Positions 44,537-53,835 of a DNA stretch of 64,000 bases are shown in pieces. Positions within the stretch are counted from its first letter, which is position 1. The number at the start of each line of letters is the position of its first letter. The notes below the pieces were generated by a model, which was not told the DNA's origin, made no database searches, and saw nothing but the letters and a program-made list of their open reading frames with translations. The DNA is from Gammaproteobacteria bacterium (GTDB lineage Bacteria; Pseudomonadota; Gammaproteobacteria; Eutrophobiales; Eutrophobiaceae). The position numbers and the translations under genes are program-made. The stretch spans positions 891,881 to 955,880 of the forward strand of contig WLWS01000001.1 of assembly GCA_012103475.1 (NCBI GenBank), read 5' to 3'.

Positions 44537-45723
44537 TGAGTGTAAGAGAAGCGGATAAGCGCGTATTACGCACCCCATTTTATTCACGGGCTTCAGAACT
44601 TTGCCAGACTAATCTCTGGTCACCGTGGAAAGCCTATACCACAGTCGATTGTTATTCTTATGTGGAAGAAGAATATTTTGCTATTCGCAATGCGACCGGT
44701 GTGTTTGATCTGACACCCATGATCAAGTATCGAATCAGCGGCCCGGATGGCCTCGCCTATCTGGATAAGCTGATGACTCGTAAGATGAGCAAGCTGACTC
44801 CGGGACGAGTGATGTATAGCGCCTGGTGTAATGATCTGGGTCACGTGCTTGATGATGGTACCGTTTTCCATCTTGAGGAGAACCTCTGGCGCTTATGTTC
44901 GGCGGAAAGACACATGGACTGGTTGCAGGCTACCGCTCTGGGTTTCGATGTTGAGATCGAAGATGAGACTGATGACGTAGTCGGGCTGGCGGTGCAGGGA
45001 CCGACTTCCTGTCAGACTCTTAAGGCCATGAATTTAAGTTGCGTGGAGAACCTCAAACCATTTCAACATATGTCCTTTGACTTTGAAGGGACAAAGTTAA
45101 TGGTGTCCCGAACCGGTTTTACCGGCGATCTGGGGTATGAGCTGTGGGTCCCCTCTGAATATGCCGAGAAGTTGTGGGATACTTTGTTCGAAGCTGGCAA
45201 AGCCTTTGGAATTTTACCTATTGGCTCACATGCACTGGACATTGTTCGTATAGAAGCTGGCTTTATTCAGGCGGAAGTCGATTTCGTCCCGGCACTAAAT
45301 GTTGTGCGGGCCGGTAGAGGTCGTTCACCCTTTGAGCTGGGTCTGGACTGGTTAGTGCATTTCGATAAGCCGGTTTTTAACGGAAGACGGGCCTTATTGA
45401 AAGAGAAAGAAGAAGGTTCGCGCTATCGTTTTGTGCGGCTGGATATCGAAGGTAACAAACCGGCCAGTGACTCGTTCATCTATAACAGCAAGAAGGACAT
45501 TGTCGGGCATATCACATCCGCCACCTGGTCACCGAGTGCAAAGAAAAACATTGCTCTGGGTTCAGTTGAAATGCCATGGGGCCGGCTGGGTGATGAACTC
45601 TATGCGGAAATCTATTACAACCGGGAATTGAAATGGAACCGGTTGATGGCGCGTTGTCATGTTGTCGAAGGCGCGTTTTTTGATCCGCCAAGGCGCAGGG
45701 AAACCCCGCCACTGGATTATTAA
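44536..45723 (+). CDS. GcvT/DmdA-family protein (tetrahydrofolate-dependent demethylase or aminomethyltransferase-like)
   Basis: The 395-residue protein has the GcvT fold markers: YFAIRNATGVFDLTPMIKYRISG, LVSRTGFTGDLGYELWVP and ALDIVRIEAGFIQAEVDFVPA. A C-terminal barrel ends with HITSATWSPSAKKNIALGSV. Its length is between GcvT and sarcosine-oxidase-type domains, and DmdA-related proteins share the layout. It could transfer a one-carbon unit from an N- or S-methyl group to tetrahydrofolate. GGAGGT lies ten bases before the ATG. It implies that the operon substrate carries a methyl group or glycine unit; that is inference. Confidence 0.8.
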   Translation: MSVREADKRVLRTPFYSRASELCQTNLWSPWKAYTTVDCYSYVEEEYFAIRNATGVFDLTPMIKYRISGPDGLAYLDKLMTRKMSKLTPGRVMYSAWCNDLGHVLDDGTVFHLEENLWRLCSAERHMDWLQATALGFDVEIEDETDDVVGLAVQGPTSCQTLKAMNLSCVENLKPFQHMSFDFEGTKLMVSRTGFTGDLGYELWVPSEYAEKLWDTLFEAGKAFGILPIGSHALDIVRIEAGFIQAEVDFVPALNVVRAGRGRSPFELGLDWLVHFDKPVFNGRRALLKEKEEGSRYRFVRLDIEGNKPASDSFIYNSKKDIVGHITSATWSPSAKKNIALGSVEMPWGRLGDELYAEIYYNRELKWNRLMARCHVVEGAFFDPPRRRETPPLDY

Positions 45724-45762
45724 ACGGCTGGCTTTCAGGGTAAGTACTGCGAACTTCTAATT

Positions 45763-47853
45763 ATGTCAGTCAGGTTAGATGTTCTGCTGCGGCCGAAGTC
45801 AATAGCCATTGTTGGTGCCAGCCAGCGAGCTCATGGTGTCGGCAATATTATTGTCCGTAATCTTCTCAGCGGTGAATATTCCGGAAAACTCTACGCAGTT
45901 AACCCGGGCTATAAAGAAGTAGAGGGTGTTGACTGTTACGCGTCGCTTGCAGAACTTCCTGCTCAAGTAGAACACGTCATCTTCGCAGTCAGTGATAAAC
46001 GCATAGAAGCCGCTTTTGATGAAGCAATTGAACATGGGATTAGTGCTGCAACTATTTATTCCTCTCTGATTCTGGAAGATGACAGCGAACCCTGCTTACG
46101 AGACAGGATTCATAAAAAGGCGGTGGACGCGGGCATCCTGCTTTGCGGTGCCAACGGCATGGGTTTTTATAATTTCAGCGAAGGGATCTGGGCCTGCGGT
46201 TTCGATACGCGCATGCATCGAAAGCAGGGCAATGTTGCCTACATCAGTCAGTCCGGTTCCGGTATGGCGGCGATACTCGATGTTGATGAGCGAATAGATT
46301 TTAATTTCGCCGTATCAACGGGACAGGAGCTAATCGTTTCTGCCGAAGATTATCTGGATTTCGCGCTGGATCAAAAGGAAACCCGTGTCATAGGTTTCTT
46401 CATGGAGACCAGTCGATACCCGGAAAAACTATTCGCCGCATTTCAAAAAGCCCGGCAAAAAAGAATCCCGATTGTCGTGGTAAAGGTTGGTCGCACTGAG
46501 CTGTCTTCGAAACTGGCCGAATCGCATTCCGGTGCGATGGCCGGTAGCGATGCCGTTTACGATGCTGTTTTTGATTACTATGGAATCCAGCGCGTTGATG
46601 ATCTGGAAGAAATGGCGACTACTCTGATTATGTTCGCCCAGCCCCATGAGATAGCCGATGGTGCACTTGTCAGTATTCACGATTCAGGTGGTGAAAGGCA
46701 GTTAATGATTGATATGGCGGATAAACTGGGTGTTGCCATGACGGAGCTTTCAGAGCAGTCAACAGAACAACTACAAGAGATTCTCGATCCCGGTCTGCCA
46801 GCAGTGAACCCGCTTGATGCCTGGAGCGTTGGCGGACCAGACTCACATCAGCAAATGGCCGATTGCTTTGCAACTTTGCTGTCCGATGAAAATGCGGCAT
46901 TCGGTGCCGTGGTTCATGCTCGGGCACCCGGCGGAACTATATACGCCGAGTATCTGGATTATCTTCGTGCCGGACATGAGGCCTCCGGGAAAGCGGTTTT
47001 TCTGGTAGCAGCGCGTCAGGGCACTGGTGAAGACAATAAGGTTCTGGAGTTTGGCAGACAGGGCTTTCCCGTGCTGGATGGTGTTAGCACCTTTCTGAAA
47101 GGTGCCAGATGCATGATGAACTATCGCGATTATCTTAAGAGGGAAGTGATGCTTCCTCCAGGTTTGGATATAGAAAAAATCCTGTACTGGCGTAACACAC
47201 TTGTTTCTGACAGTGAATTTACTGAACATAATGCTGCGAATCTACTCAGAGATTTCGGTATTCCAATGCTCGATTCTCGGCTTATCAGTAATAAAGAAGA
47301 GCTACTTGCAGCTAGTCGACAACTTGATTATCCGCTGGTATTAAAAACAGCCGGGCAGGGCATTCAACATAAATCCGATGTAGATGGCGTCAGGCTTAAT
47401 ATCGAAACAGAGAATGATTTGCTGGAGGCTTACGATGACTTCAGCGCACGGCTTGGTAAACGGGTATTGCTGGCGCCCATGGTGAATGCATACGGTGTTG
47501 AAATGTTGCTTGGCCTGAGCACAGACGAGCAATTCGGGCCGGTAGTGATTGTTGGAACTGGTGGACTCTATGCAGAAGCACTGAGTGATAATCTGGTGTT
47601 GTACCCGCCTTTTGACGCTGACTATGTCAGGGGAAGTCTGTCTCGTCTGCACATGAGTACTATTCTAGAAGGTCTACGCGGAAAACCTGCTGTTGATATA
47701 GAGGCATATTGCGAAGCTGCTGCCAAGCTATCGGTTCTGGCTCTAGAGTTTAAAGATGAAATAGCGGAACTGGATATTAATCCGGTTTTGCTTATGGAGA
47801 AGGGCTGCCTGGGGCTGGATGCTCTGTTAGTGAAGAACGAGGTAAGACTATGA
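45763..47853 (+). CDS. ADP-forming acyl-CoA synthetase (acetate-CoA ligase family)
   Basis: The 696-residue protein fuses the alpha and beta parts of NDP-forming acyl-CoA synthetases. A CoA-binding domain comes first (PKSIAIVGASQRAHGVGNI), then succinyl-CoA-ligase-like domains (YISQSGSGMAAILD, SHSGAMAGSDAVYDAVFDYYG), and a C-terminal ATP-grasp domain (LLRDFGIPMLDSRLI, YPLVLKTAGQGIQHKSDVDGV). It activates a carboxylate to its CoA ester reversibly with ATP. It feeds the enoyl-CoA hydratase that follows and the acyl-CoA dehydrogenase across the operator. Confidence 0.88.
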   Translation: MSVRLDVLLRPKSIAIVGASQRAHGVGNIIVRNLLSGEYSGKLYAVNPGYKEVEGVDCYASLAELPAQVEHVIFAVSDKRIEAAFDEAIEHGISAATIYSSLILEDDSEPCLRDRIHKKAVDAGILLCGANGMGFYNFSEGIWACGFDTRMHRKQGNVAYISQSGSGMAAILDVDERIDFNFAVSTGQELIVSAEDYLDFALDQKETRVIGFFMETSRYPEKLFAAFQKARQKRIPIVVVKVGRTELSSKLAESHSGAMAGSDAVYDAVFDYYGIQRVDDLEEMATTLIMFAQPHEIADGALVSIHDSGGERQLMIDMADKLGVAMTELSEQSTEQLQEILDPGLPAVNPLDAWSVGGPDSHQQMADCFATLLSDENAAFGAVVHARAPGGTIYAEYLDYLRAGHEASGKAVFLVAARQGTGEDNKVLEFGRQGFPVLDGVSTFLKGARCMMNYRDYLKREVMLPPGLDIEKILYWRNTLVSDSEFTEHNAANLLRDFGIPMLDSRLISNKEELLAASRQLDYPLVLKTAGQGIQHKSDVDGVRLNIETENDLLEAYDDFSARLGKRVLLAPMVNAYGVEMLLGLSTDEQFGPVVIVGTGGLYAEALSDNLVLYPPFDADYVRGSLSRLHMSTILEGLRGKPAVDIEAYCEAAAKLSVLALEFKDEIAELDINPVLLMEKGCLGLDALLVKNEVRL

Positions 47854-48671
47854 ACGATAAAACAGACTATGAGTTTCTGATTGTTAAGAATGATGGCCCG
47901 CTTGCTATTTTTACCTTAAACAGAGCGGACAAACTTAACGCCATCAACAGTCCAATGATTGACGAACTCAATCAGGCTCTTGATGTGGCCGAGGCTGATG
48001 AAAAGATTCGGGTCATTATTTTGAAGGGTGCCGGTAAATGTTTTTCCGCTGGCTTCGATCTTAATACCGACAAGACAACAGATGAAGATGAGAAAGTGTT
48101 CTGGCGTAAGGAATTAAGAAAAGATTTTGATATTATTATGCGTTTTTGGGATTCACCCAAAACGACCATCGCTGCGGTACACGGTTACTGTCTGGGTAGC
48201 GGTATGGAAATGGCTGTGGCCTGTGATATTACACTGGCTGCGCATGGCTCGCGCTTCGGTGCACCGGAAGTCAGGTTCGGGAGTGGTATTGTTGCGCTGA
48301 TTCTGCCCTGGGTGATCGGCGTCAAAGCGGCGAAAGAGCTCTTACTAAGTGGCGATGACAAAGTCAGCACTGAACGAGCATTATCACTTGGTCTGGTTAA
48401 CAGAGTGATGGCTGAAGAGGATCTGGAGAAAGAAACTCTGCAGTTGGCGAAAGAAATCGCTAATAATGATTCTGAGGCAGTACGACTGACCAAGCAGGCA
48501 ATCAACAAAAGTTGCGAGACGATGGGAATGCGCGAAGCGATGTTGGAGGCCCTGGATATCGATGTGGAAATAGAAACAACGGAAACACCTGAGTCGAAAG
48601 AATTTAACCGGATACTACATGAGCAGGGCACACGCGCTGCGCTGGCATGGCGAGAGAATAAAACGAGCTAG
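47850..48671 (+). CDS. Enoyl-CoA hydratase/isomerase family protein
   Basis: The 273-residue crotonase-fold protein shows LNRADKLNAINSPMIDEL, KGAGKCFSAGFDL (oxyanion hole), HGYCLGSGMEMAVACDITLAA and FGAPEVRFGSGIV with one catalytic-position Glu. It overlaps the synthetase gene by four bases (ATGA). It hydrates an enoyl-CoA in the same route, or acts as an isomerase or hydrolase of the family. Confidence 0.87.
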   Translation: MNDKTDYEFLIVKNDGPLAIFTLNRADKLNAINSPMIDELNQALDVAEADEKIRVIILKGAGKCFSAGFDLNTDKTTDEDEKVFWRKELRKDFDIIMRFWDSPKTTIAAVHGYCLGSGMEMAVACDITLAAHGSRFGAPEVRFGSGIVALILPWVIGVKAAKELLLSGDDKVSTERALSLGLVNRVMAEEDLEKETLQLAKEIANNDSEAVRLTKQAINKSCETMGMREAMLEALDIDVEIETTETPESKEFNRILHEQGTRAALAWRENKTS

Positions 48672-48675
48672 TAAT

Positions 48676-50073
48676 ATGACTATGAAACTACCTGATCAGG
48701 CAACAAGTGAGGAGTTAGAAAAGTTTCTCAGTGAACATTCTGAGATCAAAATGATGGAAATTCTGTCACCGGATGTTAATGGCATTCTTCGTGGCAAACG
48801 AATCGGTAAAATGGAGTTCGCAACACTGTTTAAAGATGGTTTGAAGCAGTGTGCATCAATGCCCTTCGTCGATAGTCGGGGCGATATGGCGCTGGAAATG
48901 GGTATCGGTACTCGTGATGGCGATCCTGATGTGATGAGTTATGCAATTGAGAACACCTTGTGTGCAGTGCCCTGGCTCGATTCGCCTATCGCACAGGTGT
49001 TCACTTCATTGTGTAGTTTTGATGGCGAGCCTCATTTTTCGGACCCTCGTCATGTACTGAGAATGACCTATGAGAAACTGAAAGAATTGGGTTTTAGTTC
49101 AATTGTTGCTACCGAATTTGAATTTTACCTACTGGAAGCTGAAGATGGTCCGGTACCGAAGCCGAAACTGGGCAGTATTCCGGGTACAGATCTGAAACAG
49201 GAAGGTCTGCAGTATTCTGCTCTGGAAGATCTCTGGGAAAACGATGCCGTGCTAATGGAAATTCACAACAACTGCAAACAGCAGAATATTCCGGTAACAA
49301 CAGCCTTGTCTGAATTCGCACCAGGCCAGTTTGAAATAAATCTGCACCATGTTGACGATCCGATTACAGCCTGTGATCAGGGTGTCATGTTGAAACGCAT
49401 AATCAAAGGTACAACTTTCAAACACGGTCTTGGCGCATCCTTTATGGCTAAACCATTCATGGATTATGCTGGCAGTGGCTTGCATATTCACACCAGTCTT
49501 TATGATAATAAGGGCGAAAATGTGTTTGCCGACTTCAAGTCAGATTCGACTCCGGCAGTATCCTCCACCATGCGCCATGCCATTGGTGGTTTGCAGCGAA
49601 CCATGGCAGACGCGATGGCGATCTTCGCACCTAACGCTAATTCTTATCGGCGATTACAGCCTTATTCTTTTGTACCTTTGTCACCCAACTGGGGATACAA
49701 CCATCGTGGAGTGGCCTTAAGGATTCCTGTTTGTGATAAGAGGAATATGCGAGTTGAACATCGAGTTGCCAGTGCTGATGCTAATCCTTATCTGGTGATG
49801 GCCTGCATTCTGGCCGGTATTCATTACGGAATAACGAACAAATGCGAACCAACAGAGATGGTGGCAGAAGGTACCATGGTGGACGATCAGGAAATTACTT
49901 TACCGATTCGCTGGGAGGCAGCTCTAGACAGGTTTAAAAGCAGTGAAATATTGCCGACGTATCTGGGTGAAGAGTTTTGCCGGATATTTGAAATTGCCCG
50001 TCGCAGTGAATGTGATCAGTTTCAGGCGCAGATTTCTAATCTGGATTATGAATGGTACTTGCGCTCAGTTTGA
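48676..50073 (+). CDS. Second glutamine-synthetase-family ligase (gamma-glutamylpolyamine synthetase-like)
   Basis: From ATG 48676 the protein is about 465 residues, with VVATEFEFYLLEA, FEINLHHVDDP, GSGLHIHTSLYD, NSYRRLQPYSFVPLSPNWGYNHR and VEHRVASADANPYLVMACIL. It is diverged from the PuuA-like gene at 30950-32284. An upstream GTG at 48619 lies inside the enoyl-CoA hydratase gene and adds a non-family extension. It ends the seven-gene operon and likely glutamylates a different amine. Confidence 0.8.
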   Translation: MTMKLPDQATSEELEKFLSEHSEIKMMEILSPDVNGILRGKRIGKMEFATLFKDGLKQCASMPFVDSRGDMALEMGIGTRDGDPDVMSYAIENTLCAVPWLDSPIAQVFTSLCSFDGEPHFSDPRHVLRMTYEKLKELGFSSIVATEFEFYLLEAEDGPVPKPKLGSIPGTDLKQEGLQYSALEDLWENDAVLMEIHNNCKQQNIPVTTALSEFAPGQFEINLHHVDDPITACDQGVMLKRIIKGTTFKHGLGASFMAKPFMDYAGSGLHIHTSLYDNKGENVFADFKSDSTPAVSSTMRHAIGGLQRTMADAMAIFAPNANSYRRLQPYSFVPLSPNWGYNHRGVALRIPVCDKRNMRVEHRVASADANPYLVMACILAGIHYGITNKCEPTEMVAEGTMVDDQEITLPIRWEAALDRFKSSEILPTYLGEEFCRIFEIARRSECDQFQAQISNLDYEWYLRSV

Positions 50074-50092
50074 TTTCAGTACAGTGCTAAAA

Positions 50093-51679
50093 TTATTTCC
50101 GTTTCAAATCGCTTAGAATTTCACGCGAGGCATTGCGACCGGGTATTGCTGATACTCCGCCACCCGGATGACTTCCCGAGCCACATAGATACAAACCTTT
50201 CGCTGGCATTCGATAATCTGCCAGTCCGGTAATGGGTCTTAGAGACGCCAACTGATCAAGGTGCAGGGCGCCGTGAAAAATATCACCACCGAGCATACCC
50301 AGATCACGCTCGATATCGAGCGGTGACTTAATCTGCCGACCGAGCAGAATACTTTTAAAGTTCGACGATTGTTTTGCTATCGTATCAATTATCAGATCGG
50401 CCACTTCTTCTTTTACCTCATCCCAGCTTTGCCCCTGTGGAAGATCTTTATGAAAGTGCTGGCAAAACAGACTGGCGACATGACAACCGGACGGTGCCAG
50501 TGTGTCGTCCTGTGTAGTCGGTATCCACATTGATATGACCGGTTGCTTCGCCCAGCCATGCGAATTGGCATCATTAAAGGCATTTTTAATATAGGTGAGG
50601 GAAGGACAGATTTCTATAGCACCGCTCAATACGGCATTACTACTCTCGGGTAGTGAATCAAACACAGGTAATTCGCTGAGGGCGACATTCATTCTAAAAG
50701 TGGCGGAATGGCTGCGATAAGAATTGAGACGTCTTTTCTGATCACTTGAAAGCAGAGCCGGGTCGAGCATTTTTAACAGAAGGGTTTGCGGATGAATGTT
50801 ACCTGCTACCACCGGCGCGCTTAGCTTGTTACCGTTTTTTGTGACCACGCCGGATACGCGACCACTTTCGGTCAGAATTTTTTCAACGGCACAGTCAGTT
50901 TCGATGTCCACACCATGCGAACGTGCGTAGGAAGCAATGGCGCCAGATACCGCACCCATTCCACCACGAGCAATCCCCCATGCTCCGTTACGACCGTTCA
51001 CCTCGCCAAAGGCATGATGCAAAAGCACATAAGCGGTATTTGCCTGATAAGGTTCGGCAAAATTTCCAATAACCCCTTCCAGCCCCAACACACCTTTCAA
51101 TGCTTCACCTTCAAACCACATATCCAGATAATCGCCAAGCGATTTGCTCATTAACTCGGCAAAGGTCGCTTGTTGAGTGGCATCAAAGCCGCGCAGATGA
51201 TTACCCATTTTCAGGGCCTGTAATAAGTCTTTCCAACCACCTCCGATATTCGGTGGCGTGATATTAACCGTTTTACGTAGCAGCAGAGCGACATCACTGA
51301 TACGTTGTTCAAATTCGTCTATAAGCTCGGCATCATGTTTAGAAAAACGCGCTATTTGTTGTTTCGCGGCCTGGCTGTCACGGGGCAGGAGGAGATAATC
51401 ATTGTCGAGCAGGCTGATGGTGCCCGCCGGGCGCTCAAGAATTTCCAGACCATGCTTATGTAATTCGAGTTCCCGAATGACATCCGGACTGAGCAGACTG
51501 ATACCGTAGGAATAGACTGAATTTCTGAAACCGGGGTGAAATTCTTCAGTTACTGTGGCACCACCGATCACGCCACGTTGTTCCAGAACCTTGACATTTA
51601 AGCCGGCACGGGCCAGATAGGCGGCGCAAGTGAGACCGTTGTGTCCGGCACCGATAATGATGGCATCGTAGTCAGACAT
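50093..51679 (-). CDS. Phytoene-desaturase-like FAD oxidoreductase, copy 3
   Basis: From ATG 51679 the protein is 528 residues: MSDYDAIIIGAGHNGLTCAAYLARAG, GIARGGMGAVSGAIASYARSHG, and the C-terminal GLYLCGSGSHPGGGVSAIPGRNA. It is the third member of this family within 10 kb. The longer ORF start at 51721 overlaps the MOSC gene and adds 14 residues. It ends a reverse operon and converges with the second glutamine-synthetase-like gene, 20 bases apart. Confidence 0.8.
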   Translation of the reverse strand: MSDYDAIIIGAGHNGLTCAAYLARAGLNVKVLEQRGVIGGATVTEEFHPGFRNSVYSYGISLLSPDVIRELELHKHGLEILERPAGTISLLDNDYLLLPRDSQAAKQQIARFSKHDAELIDEFEQRISDVALLLRKTVNITPPNIGGGWKDLLQALKMGNHLRGFDATQQATFAELMSKSLGDYLDMWFEGEALKGVLGLEGVIGNFAEPYQANTAYVLLHHAFGEVNGRNGAWGIARGGMGAVSGAIASYARSHGVDIETDCAVEKILTESGRVSGVVTKNGNKLSAPVVAGNIHPQTLLLKMLDPALLSSDQKRRLNSYRSHSATFRMNVALSELPVFDSLPESSNAVLSGAIEICPSLTYIKNAFNDANSHGWAKQPVISMWIPTTQDDTLAPSGCHVASLFCQHFHKDLPQGQSWDEVKEEVADLIIDTIAKQSSNFKSILLGRQIKSPLDIERDLGMLGGDIFHGALHLDQLASLRPITGLADYRMPAKGLYLCGSGSHPGGGVSAIPGRNASREILSDLKRK

Positions 51680-51695
51680 GCTGGATGAACTGCGC

Positions 51696-52268
51696 TTAAC
51701 CGGCCCAGGCCGGCGCGTCATAAACTTTTACGGTAATCTCATCACCGCAATTGATCAAACCACCGACATCCACGACACCAACAACTCCCCTGCAGTGAAT
51801 GGCGTGTTTCGGAAACATTTTCCCCGCGACTTTCTCGCCGGAATTTGTCTGGTAACAACGTTCTATTTCCAGACCCATGTCCAGACAGGGATCATTCTCT
51901 TCTTCAACTATTAATACGGCAGCGGAGGGGAAAATCAACATGCTACCCTTTGGCAGCATGGAAAATTCCGGAATGCCTTCAACACAGATGTTCGCACCAA
52001 GAGTGACCGGAGAAAGAGCTTCCCTGAGATCCATCTTATCCTGAATTATGGAAAGTTCTTCCACGGAGACACCGGACCACTGCCTTTCGTTGCGTCTTAG
52101 CGTACCCGTTGGTTCCGGATCCCAGTCGGCAGCAATGCGAGTAAAGCCCCGGTGTTTGTCGTCGGTAAATCCATCCTCTTCAAGCAACAAGGATGCATGC
52201 GCGGGCTTACTCATATCATCATTATTGCCCGAGTGAACAGAAATCAATTTTGCCTTGAATTCTTTCAT
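51696..52268 (-). CDS. MOSC-domain protein
   Basis: The 190-residue protein carries a stand-alone MOSC domain: an LGANICVEGI motif, the ENDPC Cys and RGVVGVVDVGG. MOSC domains are beta barrels that bind molybdenum-cofactor persulfide or a terminal ligand, as in YiiM and YuaD, where they reduce N-hydroxylated compounds. It is the only sign here of a molybdo-enzyme system besides the tungsten-type AOR. Its end overlaps the start of the oxidase gene. Confidence 0.78.
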   Translation of the reverse strand: MKEFKAKLISVHSGNNDDMSKPAHASLLLEEDGFTDDKHRGFTRIAADWDPEPTGTLRRNERQWSGVSVEELSIIQDKMDLREALSPVTLGANICVEGIPEFSMLPKGSMLIFPSAAVLIVEEENDPCLDMGLEIERCYQTNSGEKVAGKMFPKHAIHCRGVVGVVDVGGLINCGDEITVKVYDAPAWAG

Positions 52269-52291
52269 GTTGATGTCTTTTAAAGGAACTA

Positions 52292-52636
52292 CTAAGTTAT
52301 GAGGAAATAGACTTTACGCACAGTTTCAATAACTTCCGCCTTACCTTTCCAGCCATTCGGGAAAACCCAGCTATCGCCGGCTTTTATTTCGGTAATCTGT
52401 CCTGATTCAGAAGTAAGAATCCAGTGGCCACTTAACAAGTGGCAGAATTCCATGACATCCAAATCCAGTTTGAGTGTACCGGGAGCACATTCCCAGGTTC
52501 CGGCATAGAGATTGTCCTGTTCAAAAAAACCACTGTTAGTTTGTTTTGGCAGTTTACCTATTGGTTCTCCAAAGGATTCAGTGTCTATCAGATCGCTAAG
52601 TTGAGAACAGTTCTTTTGTATACTTATTTCAGGCAT
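52292..52636 (-). CDS. Cupin-domain protein
   Basis: The 114-residue protein has one conserved cupin barrel of the DUF861 type (GTWECAPGTLKLDLDVMEFCHLLSGHWILTSESG, then AGDSWVFPNGWKGKAEVIETVRKVYFLI). Only one of the usual metal-binding His residues is seen in place, so metal binding is uncertain. Related proteins occur with amine and betaine catabolic genes. It lies 23 bases before the MOSC gene in the same reverse operon. Confidence 0.75.
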   Translation of the reverse strand: MPEISIQKNCSQLSDLIDTESFGEPIGKLPKQTNSGFFEQDNLYAGTWECAPGTLKLDLDVMEFCHLLSGHWILTSESGQITEIKAGDSWVFPNGWKGKAEVIETVRKVYFLIT

Positions 52637-52674
52637 CGTATCGGTTCCCTTAAGTTAATTGTTTAAGTAAAAGC

Positions 52675-53337
52675 CTAAATAAACTTGTCAATGAAGTCAT
52701 TACAGGCCAGTGTGGCACCCTCCATATTAACTTCCAATGTTTTCTTCGAGAATTTACCCGGTTTAAAATTTCCATCACCATCTTTTAACCAATGGAATTG
52801 AATTGATTTTGACAGCAGCAGTGATCTAATTTCTTCCCGCTTGCCATGCGGATCACGCTCTCCCTGACAGATCAGAGTTGGAGTAGAAATAGCCTGTAAA
52901 GGTTGTATCCGCCAACGTTCGGGTTTTTTCGGAGGATGAAACGGGTAGCCAAGACAAATGACTCCAGCAACTTTGTGTTGGTCTGCGATCATCGTGGCGA
53001 CTCTTGCTCCCATCGATTTCCCACCGATAATAATTTTGTGACTCGGTACATTTTCATGCTCTATACAATGTGTAATGAGTTCTGAATAACACTTTCTTAG
53101 AACTTTGCCCCCATTTGGCGGCAGCTTTGTACCGGAGCGCAACATCTCTTCCATATAAGGAAAATGAAATCTAACTATACGTAGTCCTGATTTGATCAAA
53201 CCCTGTGCCATGGTTTCCATGAAAGGCGATGCCATTCCTTTAGCGGCACCATGCGCGAGTAGCAAAATACCTTTCGCATCACCAACAGGAGAGTTAACCA
53301 TAAACTCCTTGATGGTGATATTCTTGGGATTTTCCAC
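52675..53337 (-). CDS. KANL3/Tex30-type small alpha/beta hydrolase
   Basis: The 220-residue protein has LLAHGAAKGMASPFM (oxyanion loop), IIGGKSMGARVATMIADQHKVAGVICLGYPFHPP with the nucleophile in GKSMG, and a later GERDPHG Asp-containing loop. It matches the KANL3/Tex30 family of small hydrolases of unknown substrate. The gap to the GFA gene is only a few bases. Confidence 0.8.
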   Translation of the reverse strand: MENPKNITIKEFMVNSPVGDAKGILLLAHGAAKGMASPFMETMAQGLIKSGLRIVRFHFPYMEEMLRSGTKLPPNGGKVLRKCYSELITHCIEHENVPSHKIIIGGKSMGARVATMIADQHKVAGVICLGYPFHPPKKPERWRIQPLQAISTPTLICQGERDPHGKREEIRSLLLSKSIQFHWLKDGDGNFKPGKFSKKTLEVNMEGATLACNDFIDKFI

Positions 53338-53341
53338 TTAT

Positions 53342-53740
53342 CTAGTCGCCCCAGGTCTCATGCTGTGGCAGGTCGTCATTTATTTCATGCCAGGGTGCTT
53401 TTGAAGTAGCAAAAGCGTGATAAGCCGGTGGGCGATCCGGGTTTCCTTCTATGGTACTCATAGCCAGATACAGTACGCCCGGTTCAGAATCGACAATCAC
53501 CATAATATTTGAACCACAGTTTCTGCAAAATAGGCGTTTGCTACCAGCAGATGAATTGTAGTTACTCAATTCAGACTTGCCGCTTAGATATTCGAACTTG
53601 TCGGCAGATACACCGGCAAAGGTCGCAAATGCAGCGCCATGTAGTCGTCGGCATTGTGAACAATGACAATGACTGAAGTCATTAATATCAGAGTTGGCTT
53701 GAAATTGTATTTTCCTACACTCGCAATGTCCGGTCAGCAT
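53342..53740 (-). CDS. GFA (glutathione-dependent formaldehyde-activating)-family zinc protein
   Basis: The 132-residue protein shows the CENP-V/GFA zinc pattern: CECRKIQF, HCHCSQCRRLHGAAFATFAGV, then FCRNCGSNIM. These proteins bind two zinc ions; some react with S-hydroxymethylglutathione, but most are uncharacterised. It is the first gene of the reverse operon that ends with the oxidase at 50093. Confidence 0.85.
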   Translation of the reverse strand: MLTGHCECRKIQFQANSDINDFSHCHCSQCRRLHGAAFATFAGVSADKFEYLSGKSELSNYNSSAGSKRLFCRNCGSNIMVIVDSEPGVLYLAMSTIEGNPDRPPAYHAFATSKAPWHEINDDLPQHETWGD

Positions 53741-53835
53741 ATAATAGCCCTGATTGATTAATTGAATAAAAAGCGAAGTAGTAATTTAGAGCTTGTCACT
53801 CAGATAATCAAACATAAGAATAAGATTCAGGTTAA

